Assembly (NCBI GenBank): GCA_023459355.1
Contig: JAEWUM010000049.1
Location: forward strand, 20,653 to 84,652
Origin: Bacteroidota bacterium
Lineage (GTDB): Bacteria > Bacteroidota > Bacteroidia > Bacteroidales > Paludibacteraceae
DNA: 64,000 nucleotides
Direction of reading: 5' to 3'
Shown here: in pieces, positions 26,398-33,798 of the stretch
Layout: each line of letters starts with the position of its first letter
Numbering within the stretch: the first letter of the stretch is position 1
The notes under the pieces: generated by a model
What the model was told of the DNA's origin: nothing
The model's input: the letters and a program-made list of their open reading frames with translations, nothing else
The model's database searches: none
Position numbers and translations under genes: made by a program

Positions 26398-27150
26398 CTA
26401 CCTGCCTGATTCATTCAGCAAGTTTGTATATTTCTTGATTAATTTCAACACAAAATAAATAACTGCTGATGCCAGCGTGCACCATAATATCCAGTCATTT
26501 TCAATTTTTATTTCTCCGCTGATAAACGAATTCCGGATGTTGTGAAAAATAAACAGCAGTATAAAAATGGCAAATACCCCGTTCTTCTCCTTTTTCAGTA
26601 TTTTTTTCATGCTGAAAGGGTATTTCGATTTCACTTTATATTTACCGGATGGGATAAAAGGCGGTGTTTTAGCTGCCCAATCGATATAGGGCTGACCGAA
26701 TTTCCGGCGGAGAAATTGCTCTTCGGCATACATGATTCTTTCATAATAAATCCAGTAAGCCAATACAAAAACAATGAAAAACCATACATTGGCAATCAGA
26801 ATCACAGCACCTGCCCACATAAAGAAATTACCCAGATACAACGGGTGCCGTACAGTAGAATAAATACCTGTTGTGTTGATTTCATCAGCCAACTGTGCTT
26901 TTGTATTTCTGCCTGATGTATTAGCAGGCGTATGTCCCACCGCGATAATCCGGATTATTAAACCCGTAAAACTAACCACCAGCGAGATAATCTCAATCAA
27001 CGTATAAGTTGTATCATTCGAAACCACCTGTTGGGTGATGTTGTCGTAGAAAAACACGATGATTCCCGCTAAAATAATAATAAGTGGCAAGAAACTCCTG
27101 TATCTGAAAAGGATATTGCCTTCTTGTTCTAATGATTCCTGTAATGCCAT
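26398..27150 (-). CDS. Isoprenylcysteine carboxyl methyltransferase-like membrane protein
   Basis: 250 aa with about five or six hydrophobic helices. The block STVRHPLYLGNFFMWAG followed by YYERIMYAEEQFLRRKFGQPYIDWAAKTPPFIP is the signature of the ICMT/PEMT-type membrane methyltransferase family (RHP, then EE..L..FG..Y..Y). Bacterial members methylate lipids or unknown membrane substrates. It stands alone with its own terminator; the real substrate cannot be told. Confidence 0.75.
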   Translation of the reverse strand: MALQESLEQEGNILFRYRSFLPLIIILAGIIVFFYDNITQQVVSNDTTYTLIEIISLVVSFTGLIIRIIAVGHTPANTSGRNTKAQLADEINTTGIYSTVRHPLYLGNFFMWAGAVILIANVWFFIVFVLAYWIYYERIMYAEEQFLRRKFGQPYIDWAAKTPPFIPSGKYKVKSKYPFSMKKILKKEKNGVFAIFILLFIFHNIRNSFISGEIKIENDWILWCTLASAVIYFVLKLIKKYTNLLNESGR

Positions 27151-27181
27151 GATTTTTTGTTTATGATGTATGTTTATATTT

Positions 27182-27277
27182 GTCTGCAGTCTGCGGTCTG
27201 CGGTCTGCGGTCTGCGGTCTGCGGTCTACGGTCTACGGTCTGATATGACTGTTGACCGTTGACTGATGACTGTTGAC
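27182..27277. repeat. Tandem 7-bp repeat (GTCTGCG) and related GACTGTT tract
   Basis: About eight head-to-tail copies of GTCTGCG/GTCTACG at 27182-27237, then a decayed GACTGTTGACCGTTGACTGA run to 27277. It fills the gap between ung and the methyltransferase-like gene. The same 7-mer family recurs at 29145-29165 and 35483-35619. Confidence 0.85.
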
Positions 27278-27282
27278 ATTCT

Positions 27283-27945
27283 TTACCATTGAATTGGCGT
27301 TTTTTCTTTTGAAATTAAAAATTCGTTTGCTTCCGAAAAATGTCCGCATCCGATAAATCCTCTGTAGGCAGATAAAGGAGATGGATGAACCGACCGCAAA
27401 ACCAAATGTTTCGAATGATTAATCTGAATTCCTTTCTGTTGTGCATAAGATCCCCAAAGCATAAAAACCAGATTTTCTCTTTTCTCTGAAAGCACCCTGA
27501 TTACCGCATCCGTAAATACTTCCCATCCTTTACCCTGATGAGAGCCAGCTCTGTGGGCCTCGACCGTCAAAGTAGCATTCAGGAGCAAAACTCCCTGCTT
27601 TGCCCAACGCAACAAATTACCGGTTGATGGTACCGGAATATGTAAGTCACGCTCAATTTCTTTGAAGATATTGATCAGGGAGGGTGGAAACTCGACCCCG
27701 TCGTTGACAGAGAAACACAATCCATGTGCCTGGCCGGGACCGTGATAGGGATCTTGTCCAAGGATAACAACTTTCACTTCATCCAGCGGACATTGATCGA
27801 ATGCATTAAAAATCAGGGGAGCAGGAGGAAAAATCCTTTTGGTTGCGTACTCCCGTTTGACAAAGTCAACAAGTGCTGCAAAATAAGGCTTGTCAAATTC
27901 TGCTTGCAGCGCCTCTTTCCACGATTTTTCAATTTTCACATCCAT
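27283..27945 (-). CDS. ung: Uracil-DNA glycosylase (family 1)
   Basis: 220 aa, the usual length. GQDPYHGPGQAHGL (catalytic D65) and the C-terminal HPSPLSAYRGF loop are the family 1 UDG motifs. It removes uracil from DNA to start base-excision repair. It lies 13 bp after the aminotransferase-like gene on the same strand, so the two are probably co-transcribed. Confidence 0.97.
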   Translation of the reverse strand: MDVKIEKSWKEALQAEFDKPYFAALVDFVKREYATKRIFPPAPLIFNAFDQCPLDEVKVVILGQDPYHGPGQAHGLCFSVNDGVEFPPSLINIFKEIERDLHIPVPSTGNLLRWAKQGVLLLNATLTVEAHRAGSHQGKGWEVFTDAVIRVLSEKRENLVFMLWGSYAQQKGIQINHSKHLVLRSVHPSPLSAYRGFIGCGHFSEANEFLISKEKTPIQW

Positions 27946-27958
27946 TGTTTATCTCATC

Positions 27959-29131
27959 TTATTTAAAAGATATGGCTTTTTTAAGTTGCATCATGGCTTG
28001 TTCTATAATTTTACGGGAACACGCCACATTCATACGCAAATGATACTCGCCGCCGGGACCGAAAATAGTTCCTTTGTTTAAACCTAAACCGGCTTTTCGG
28101 GCAAAAAAACGATGCAGTTCATCGCTGTCCATGCCTAAATCCCTGCAATCAAGCCACATCAGAAATGAGGCTTCGGGGCGCATAGGCTTAATTTGCGGAA
28201 TGAACTCCCGGAGATATTCCATTACATAATTCACATTTTCTTCTACATATTTCAACATTGCAACCCGCCAGTTTTCACCTTTGGCATAGCAGGCTACAGT
28301 TGCCTGATAGGCAAATATATTCCCCGATCCCATCTCAGAAGCTTCCAGATATTCAGCATATTTCCTGTATAATTCAGGGTTGGGTATGATGTAAAATGAA
28401 GAAACAACACCGGGCATATTAAATACTTTACTGGGTGCCATAAAAGTGACAGAATTGGCTGCAGCTTTTTTAGAAACCGTCGCAAAGGGAATATGTTTAC
28501 TTCCGGACAAGACCATATCTGCATGAATCTCGTCAGAAACAATCAGGACATTGTGTTTTGAACAAATGTTATCAAGCTTGCGGAGGGTTTTCAAAGACCA
28601 CACCCGCCCACCGGGGTTATGGGGATTACACAGAATGAGCATCTTCGTTTTGGAAGTAATCTTTCGTTCCAAATCTTCGAAATCCATTTCAAACTTTCCC
28701 TTTTCTTCAATAAGCTGATTATACACCAACGTCCGGTTGTTATTTTTTATCACATTGAAGAAAGGATAATAAACCGGCGGTTGCACAATAATCTCATCAC
28801 CGGGTTCGGTGTAACACTGTACGGCAAATGCCAGTGCCGGAACTATCCCGGGAACAAACCCAACCTCATCTCTTTCCAGTTCCCAGTCGTGATGCGTTCT
28901 AACCCATTCCGTGAATAAATTGAAGAAGTTACGTGGTGGCATAGTATAGCCTAATATAGGATGTTCTATACGCTTTTGTATGGCTTCCAACACAAAATCG
29001 GGTGTACGGAAATCCATGTCCGCCACCCACAAAGGCAACACATCCTCCGTTCCGAAGAGGGTTTTACATCGTTCTACTTTTACCGCGTTGGTATTCGTGC
29101 GGTCAATTATTTCATCAAAATTGTATTTCAT
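27959..29131 (-). CDS. MalY/PatB family PLP-dependent C-S lyase (cystathionine beta-lyase type)
   Basis: 390 aa, fold type I aminotransferase-like. PLWVADMDF near the N-terminus, NPHNPGGRVW, SDEIHADMV (D200) and the PLP lysine K235 in APSKVFNMPG are specific for the MalY/PatB group, which cleaves cystathionine or cysteine conjugates. The C-terminus FGPGGEYHLRMNVACS is also typical. Function in methionine biosynthesis or sulfur recycling is inferred. Confidence 0.9.
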   Translation of the reverse strand: MKYNFDEIIDRTNTNAVKVERCKTLFGTEDVLPLWVADMDFRTPDFVLEAIQKRIEHPILGYTMPPRNFFNLFTEWVRTHHDWELERDEVGFVPGIVPALAFAVQCYTEPGDEIIVQPPVYYPFFNVIKNNNRTLVYNQLIEEKGKFEMDFEDLERKITSKTKMLILCNPHNPGGRVWSLKTLRKLDNICSKHNVLIVSDEIHADMVLSGSKHIPFATVSKKAAANSVTFMAPSKVFNMPGVVSSFYIIPNPELYRKYAEYLEASEMGSGNIFAYQATVACYAKGENWRVAMLKYVEENVNYVMEYLREFIPQIKPMRPEASFLMWLDCRDLGMDSDELHRFFARKAGLGLNKGTIFGPGGEYHLRMNVACSRKIIEQAMMQLKKAISFK

Positions 29132-29144
29132 ATTATATCTTGTC

Positions 29145-29292
29145 TACAGTCGTCAGTCTACGGTCGCTGGGGTGTCATTGCGAGAAGTTCAAGAAGCGAA
29201 CGACGTAGCAACCTCATATGTGTCTGCATATGGCCATTTAACCTTCAACTTTCCGTTTTCCGCTTTCCGCTTTCAGTTATTCGCTATTCGTT
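29145..29292. repeat. Composite intergenic repeats (CATTGCGAG-type, GTCTACG-type, TTTCCGC-type)
   Basis: A short GTCTACGG tract (29145-29165) is followed by GTCATTGCGAGAAGTTCAAG... to ...GACGTAGCAACCTCA (29173-29215), a form of the widespread CATTGCGAG/GAAGCAATC intergenic repeat. Then comes a TTTCCGTTTTCCGCTTTCCGC tract (29249-29290) that runs into the end of the next gene and supplies its last codons and stop. Confidence 0.75.
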
Positions 29293-30851
29293 AATATAAT
29301 TGCCTCCCCAATATTGGCATTCGGATATGGTATGTTTAATATCTTAGAGATTGTTGGTGCAATATCTGTAATCTGATGTTGATTTGCTATTCGTTGCTGT
29401 GGAATTTTCGCACCATAAAACCATACCGGCAAATTAGAAATCAGGGTATTTGATTCTCCTACCGGATTTTCACGGTCATCTACTTCCAGCCAGCCCGGCA
29501 TCAGGGTAAGGATAATATCGCCGGCATAGTTTTTATACGTCGAATTCCTGATTTTAGCCATTTCAGTTCCCGGATTAGCTCCGTTATTCATAAGCTGACT
29601 AAAGCGGTATGCCGACTGCACTCCCTCAAATTCCAGCATAAATTCAATGGCAACTTCCTGCATTTGCCTGAAATCAACACCTTTTTCTTCTATCAGTTTT
29701 TTGTTCAGATAAATATTTTTACCATAATAACCACTGATCCATTTCTCCTGACCGTAAATTGCCATCAGATAAGAACTTAACAGCGCCATGGAACGATTGG
29801 CATTGAAATAGCCGGCATGCACATTATGTTCTTTCAACTCTTCCGGCGTATAGGTATTGGTTTGGTTCCCAAAAAGAACAAAAAGCACCTTATCTGCTCC
29901 GATTTTATTTTCAATTTTCTGAATCAGAAATTGCAATTCATCATCTAACCGCAGGTACATGTCCTCTTTTTCGAGTGTTTGCAGCGAGAATTTTTTCTCA
30001 TTGGGTGTGCGTACCGTAAATTGAAGTATCAAAGCATCCGGAAATTTATCCATTCCCAACTCTTGCTCCTGAAAAATCCGCAATGCCAATTCTGCTATCA
30101 GGGAATTAGCTGAAGGAGTTTGCTTCAACATGGTGGCCGGACTGTTACTCTTTTTTTTCGAGGTGCTTTTATATTCAAACGACTTTGGATTTCGCTCATT
30201 CAACGCAGCCAGGTAGGTTGACGTCGGATACAAGGGTTGCCACGCTCTGTCAACATAACGCTGAAAAGCTCCGTTAACATTCATATCCAGCGCCTGCCAG
30301 GGCATACCTTCTGCATAATAATCGGTTGAGCTCCATTTCATCAACACGTCATCCATCCAAACCACACCATTGGCGGCATGACCACCCAACGCGATAACAT
30401 CTTCAGCATGTAAACCGATGGCATAGGACTTTGATTTCCGTTGAGTAGCCATCATGAGCTCGTCAACAATACCCGTCGTTCTGAAATTTCTGGCTGAAAG
30501 TTTCAAAGGGGATTCTATCCCGGAGTATGCAGCATCCTGAAAAACCGATTCTACATTACCTGTATTCCGGTTAAATACCAGATTCGACACAACACCATGA
30601 TAATAAGGAACCGTACCGGAAGCTAATGTTACAATATCGGTTGCATTTCCCGAAGATACGATATTACAAGCTATATTGGAAAAAGCAACACCCTCTCCGG
30701 TCAGTTTTTTGAAACCACCGGTGACAAAACGATCCTGTAGTTCCTCAATATGTCTTTGTTGCAATCCATCCACCATAATGCCCACCACCAAACGCGGCTG
30801 TGCCGAGACAAGAAATGGGAGGAGGAGGAGTATTAATATTACCTTATTCAT
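29277..30851 (-). CDS. Alkaline-phosphatase-superfamily exported protein, probably catalytically altered
   Basis: 524 aa with a signal peptide (LLLLPFLVSAQ). LVVGIMVDGLQ, GVAFSNIACNIVSSGNATDIVTLASGT and GWLEVDD..PVWFYGAKIP place it in the PafA/type I phosphodiesterase fold. Compared with PafA from memory, D28 and a nucleophile-position Ser67 remain. However, the later metal ligands (D and H in the STDxxGH element, DH in the ADHG element, and the C-terminal HG/SPY His) appear replaced by TVRTPNEK, FGNQTN and GESNTL. I therefore infer a non-enzymatic or changed role. The stop codon lies inside a GCGAATA repeat. It lies between hisB and the C-S lyase gene. Confidence 0.7.
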   Translation of the reverse strand: MNKVILILLLLPFLVSAQPRLVVGIMVDGLQQRHIEELQDRFVTGGFKKLTGEGVAFSNIACNIVSSGNATDIVTLASGTVPYYHGVVSNLVFNRNTGNVESVFQDAAYSGIESPLKLSARNFRTTGIVDELMMATQRKSKSYAIGLHAEDVIALGGHAANGVVWMDDVLMKWSSTDYYAEGMPWQALDMNVNGAFQRYVDRAWQPLYPTSTYLAALNERNPKSFEYKSTSKKKSNSPATMLKQTPSANSLIAELALRIFQEQELGMDKFPDALILQFTVRTPNEKKFSLQTLEKEDMYLRLDDELQFLIQKIENKIGADKVLFVLFGNQTNTYTPEELKEHNVHAGYFNANRSMALLSSYLMAIYGQEKWISGYYGKNIYLNKKLIEEKGVDFRQMQEVAIEFMLEFEGVQSAYRFSQLMNNGANPGTEMAKIRNSTYKNYAGDIILTLMPGWLEVDDRENPVGESNTLISNLPVWFYGAKIPQQRIANQHQITDIAPTISKILNIPYPNANIGEAIILTNSE

Positions 30852-30874
30852 TTTACGAAAGATTTTTTTTGCAA

Positions 30875-31020
30875 AAAACGGAAAGCGAAAAGCGAAAAAC
30901 AGAATACATTTATTATCATAAAGTAAAAATTTTATATACCAATTTAAAATTTATTTTAACGCTTTTTCTCCATACACTTTTCGCTCTACGTTTTCAGCTT
31001 TGCGCTTTTTATAGCGTTCC
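30875..31020. repeat. GCGAAAA / TTTTCGC-type repeats in the gap before the phosphatase-like gene
   Basis: AACGGAAAGCGAAAAGCGAAAAAC at about 30879-30901 and TTTTCGCTCTACGTTTTCAG with TTTGCGCTTTT at about 30981-31012 lie in inverse orientation around an AT-rich spacer. They could pair and act as a terminator for hisB. Confidence 0.55.
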
Positions 31021-32148
31021 TTTGGTCGAAGGCAATTCATATTGATAAATATCCCGTTTCACCGCCATTTTGATTGATTTTGCCAATGCTTTGAAGATTC
31101 CTTCAATTTTGTGATGTTCGTTTTCACCTTCTGCTTTGACATTCAAATTCATGCGGGCAGCATCACTCAGTGACTTGAAGAAATGCATAACCATTTCCGT
31201 TGGCATATCTCCTACGTATTCCCGTTTGAACTGCACATCATACATCAACCAGGGGCGACCACCGAAATCCAGTGCTACCGAGCACAGACTTTCATCCATC
31301 GGCAGGGTAAAACCATAACGTTCAATGCCCCTTTTGTCGCCGATAGCCTTTGACAGCGCTTCACCCAGGGCAAGGGCGGTATCTTCAATTGTGTGATGTT
31401 CATCTACCTCTAAATCTCCTTTTACATGGATAGTCAGGTCACAACCGGCATGGCGACCGATTTGTTCCAGCATGTGGTCGAAGAACTTCAAGCCGGTATT
31501 GATATCAGCTTTTCCACTTCCATCTAAATTGATTTTCACAAATATATCCGTCTCTTTGGTCGTACGCTGAACAGTAGCAATCCGTTCTCCTGCAAATAAA
31601 AATTCGGTAATGCGATCCCACGAAGTTGTTTGCAAGGCGCAATACTTCTGCAATCCGTTATCTTCCAAAACCTTATCATCCCCACTTATAAGTATTGCCT
31701 TACAACCCAGGTTCTTTGCTAATTCAACATCAGTAACTCTGTCGCCGATTACAAAAGAATGATCCAAATCATAAGTATCAGAAAAATACTCCATCAACAT
31801 CCCTGTACCAGGCTTCCGTGTCGGCAGGTTTTCCTCCGGAAAAGATTTATCTATAAAGATTTTATCAAAATCGATCCCTTCATTATTGAGTAACTGCATC
31901 ATCTTTCCCTGTACCGTATCGAAATGAGCCTGCGGATAACAGGATGTTCCCAGTCCGTCCTGATTAGTCACCATTGCCCATTCGAAATCAAGTTTATGCC
32001 GGATGAAATACAAATTGCGGATTACACCGGGTAAAAACTCCAGTTGTTCCAGATTATCAACTTGATAGGTGACTGATGGTTCTATGATAATCGTACCATC
32101 TCGATCGATAAACAAGACTTTCTTTTTTTGTTGGTTGCCTGCTGACAT
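31009..32148 (-). CDS. hisB: Bifunctional histidinol-phosphatase / imidazoleglycerol-phosphate dehydratase
   Basis: 379 aa. The N-terminal HAD phosphatase (about 1-165) has FIDRDGTII (D15, D17) and the metal-binding-loop region. The C-terminal IGPD domain (about 185-379) has FFDHMLEQIGRHAGCDL, EVDEHHTIEDTAL and EGENEHHKIEG with the manganese-binding His residues. It catalyses two non-consecutive steps of histidine synthesis in the cytoplasm. No other his gene is in the window on this side. Confidence 0.97.
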   Translation of the reverse strand: MSAGNQQKKKVLFIDRDGTIIIEPSVTYQVDNLEQLEFLPGVIRNLYFIRHKLDFEWAMVTNQDGLGTSCYPQAHFDTVQGKMMQLLNNEGIDFDKIFIDKSFPEENLPTRKPGTGMLMEYFSDTYDLDHSFVIGDRVTDVELAKNLGCKAILISGDDKVLEDNGLQKYCALQTTSWDRITEFLFAGERIATVQRTTKETDIFVKINLDGSGKADINTGLKFFDHMLEQIGRHAGCDLTIHVKGDLEVDEHHTIEDTALALGEALSKAIGDKRGIERYGFTLPMDESLCSVALDFGGRPWLMYDVQFKREYVGDMPTEMVMHFFKSLSDAARMNLNVKAEGENEHHKIEGIFKALAKSIKMAVKRDIYQYELPSTKGTL

Positions 32149-32332
32149 GTGCTGAATTTTATTTTCAGTGAATTAAAACGACTACAAAAATAGTTTATTT
32201 TTAGCTGATTGAAAAATGTTTGTAACGTCGGCTTAATAGTTTGCTGAAAGCTTTGCCCTAAGTTATTCACAAATCAAACATTTTTCCTGTTAATTTTCAG
32301 TAAACACTTTTATAATTACGAAGAAATAATTT

Positions 32333-32340
32333 TACTTTTG
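32333..32340 (+). promoter_or_regulatory. Predicted -7 box upstream of the ORF6N pair
   Basis: TACTTTTG matches TAnnTTTG exactly, about 100 bp before the start at 32440. The leader contains an 11-codon ATG frame (32364-32396, ending TGA), which may be chance. Confidence 0.45.
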
Positions 32341-32439
32341 TAATCTATAATTGTTTACACATAATGGCGACGGAAGCTGCATTTAAAAGATTCTGATATC
32401 TTAGTTTCTAAGCTTAAACCAACATAACTATTTAATTTT

Positions 32440-33021
32440 ATGACTGAAGATTTACAACTCCAACCTATTACGATTCAAAACAAAATTTACGAAATAAGGA
32501 ATCATAAGGTAATGCTGGATTTTGATCTGGCAGCAATATATAAAGTCGAAACAAGGGTACTTAACCAGTCAGTCAAGCGAAACATTGAACGGTTTCCGGA
32601 AGATTTCATGTTTCAATTAACTGAATCTGAATGGAAAATAATGTCATCACAAATTGTGATGACATCGAAATCAAAAAGACCAAATGCCGCTCTACCTTAT
32701 GCTTTTACCGAACATGGAGTTACTATGTTGTCAAGTATATTAAAAAGTACCATTGCAATACAAATCAACATTCAACTCGTTCGTGCCTTTATTGCGATTC
32801 GTCAGGTAGTACTCAAAAATCCTGACGATAAGATTATAACACTTCAAGCCGAAATGAAAGAGCTCAAAACTTATATAGAAGAAGTTTTCTCCGACTACAA
32901 CGACATAAACGAAGACACTCGTATGCAAATTGAGCTTATCAACCAATCTTTGGCTGAATTGCAGAATGATAAAAAACAACAAGCCAAACCTCGGAATAAA
33001 ATTGGATACATCACCCAATAA
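32440..33021 (+). CDS. ORF6N domain protein (copy 1)
   Basis: 193 aa. The N-terminal ORF6N domain (about 12-112) shows IYEIRNHKVMLDFDLAAIY, the RNIERFPEDFMFQLTESEW core and LPYAFTEHGVTMLSSIL. The C-terminal third is a predicted coiled coil (LQAEMKELKTYIEEVF). ORF6N occurs in phage and accessory DNA-binding proteins; its exact function is unknown. A near-identical-ended paralogue follows at 33121. Codons 68-76 form a perfect palindrome in the DNA, described separately. The gene is probably of mobile or phage origin. Confidence 0.88.
   Translation: MTEDLQLQPITIQNKIYEIRNHKVMLDFDLAAIYKVETRVLNQSVKRNIERFPEDFMFQLTESEWKIMSSQIVMTSKSKRPNAALPYAFTEHGVTMLSSILKSTIAIQINIQLVRAFIAIRQVVLKNPDDKIITLQAEMKELKTYIEEVFSDYNDINEDTRMQIELINQSLAELQNDKKQQAKPRNKIGYITQ
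32641..32665. other. Perfect palindrome inside ORF6N copy 1
   Basis: 25 nt: arms ATGTCATCACAA and TTGTGATGACAT around a single A. It covers codons for MSSQIVMT of the ORF6N domain and sits at exactly the position of the palindrome in copy 2, sharing the core CAAATTG. Confidence 0.95.
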
Positions 33022-33120
33022 CTAAAAATCAATCAAATAATCAACAATTTAACAACAACGACATAAACCTAATTATGAACCCTTTATGTTTATTCAAAAA
33101 CCACATTACAATCTTTAATT

Positions 33121-33690
33121 ATGACTGAAAATTTACAAATTCAAACTTCTGAGATTCAAAACAAAATCTACGAAATAAGGAATCATAAGGTAATGCTGGA
33201 TTTTGATTTGGCGGATCTTTATGGCGTAGAAACAAAACGGCTGAAAGAAGCTGTAAGGAGGAATATTACCCGTTTCCCATCTGATTTTATGTTTGAACTT
33301 GAAGGCATAGAATGGAAAAACTTGAGGACGCAAATTGCGTCCTCAAGTTGGGGAGGAGTACGATATAAACCTTTCGCATTTACAGAACAAGGCGTGGCGA
33401 TGCTGGCAAGTGTTTTAAAGAGTGAAACTGCAATACAAGTTAATATTGCGATTGTAAGAGCTTTTGTCGCTATTCGTCAATCATTATTTCTACAACCAAA
33501 CGATAAAACTACAGCATTACAAGCCGAAATTAAAGAGCTAAAAGCCTATATAGAAGATGTCTTCGCCGACTATAATGACATCAACGAAGATACCCGTATG
33601 CAAATTGAGCTTATCAACCAATCTTTGGCTGAATTGCAGAATGAAAAGAAACATTTAACGAAACCACGGAATAAAGTCGGATTTATTTAA
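33121..33690 (+). CDS. ORF6N domain protein (copy 2)
   Basis: 189 aa paralogue of copy 1, starting 99 bp after it. The first about 28 and last about 60 residues are nearly identical to copy 1, while the middle (VETKRLKEAVRRNITRFPSDFMFELEGIEW..WGGVRYKPFAFTEQGVAML) has diverged. Conserved ends with a variable middle suggest recombination or gene conversion between copies. Codons 67-76 again form a DNA palindrome with different arms. A DNA-binding role is inferred from the domain. Confidence 0.88.
   Translation: MTENLQIQTSEIQNKIYEIRNHKVMLDFDLADLYGVETKRLKEAVRRNITRFPSDFMFELEGIEWKNLRTQIASSSWGGVRYKPFAFTEQGVAMLASVLKSETAIQVNIAIVRAFVAIRQSLFLQPNDKTTALQAEIKELKAYIEDVFADYNDINEDTRMQIELINQSLAELQNEKKHLTKPRNKVGFI
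33319..33349. other. Perfect palindrome inside ORF6N copy 2
   Basis: 31 nt: arms AACTTGAGGACGCAA and TTGCGTCCTCAAGTT around one A. It is aligned to the palindrome in copy 1 but six of the twelve shared base pairs differ, each with the matching change on the other arm. Confidence 0.95.
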
Positions 33691-33706
33691 AACTCATATT
33701 TTGTTC

Positions 33707-33737
33707 TTTGAATAATTGAATATTAATCATACCTTTG
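33707..33737 (+). promoter_or_regulatory. Predicted promoter of the AspT-like transporter gene
   Basis: TTTG (33707-33710), a 19-bp spacer and TACCTTTG (33730-33737) match the Bacteroidetes consensus in sequence and spacing, 61 bp before the ATG at 33799. Confidence 0.7.
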
Positions 33738-33798
33738 CAGCAATTTAAAGATTGTGTTTATTTTCAGACAACTACCTCACAAATAATTGTTTACAAAA

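Noticed and set aside
32364..32396. 11-codon leader peptide before ORF6N copy 1
   Set aside because: Very short, with no attenuator-like hairpin or codon run; kept only as a remark.
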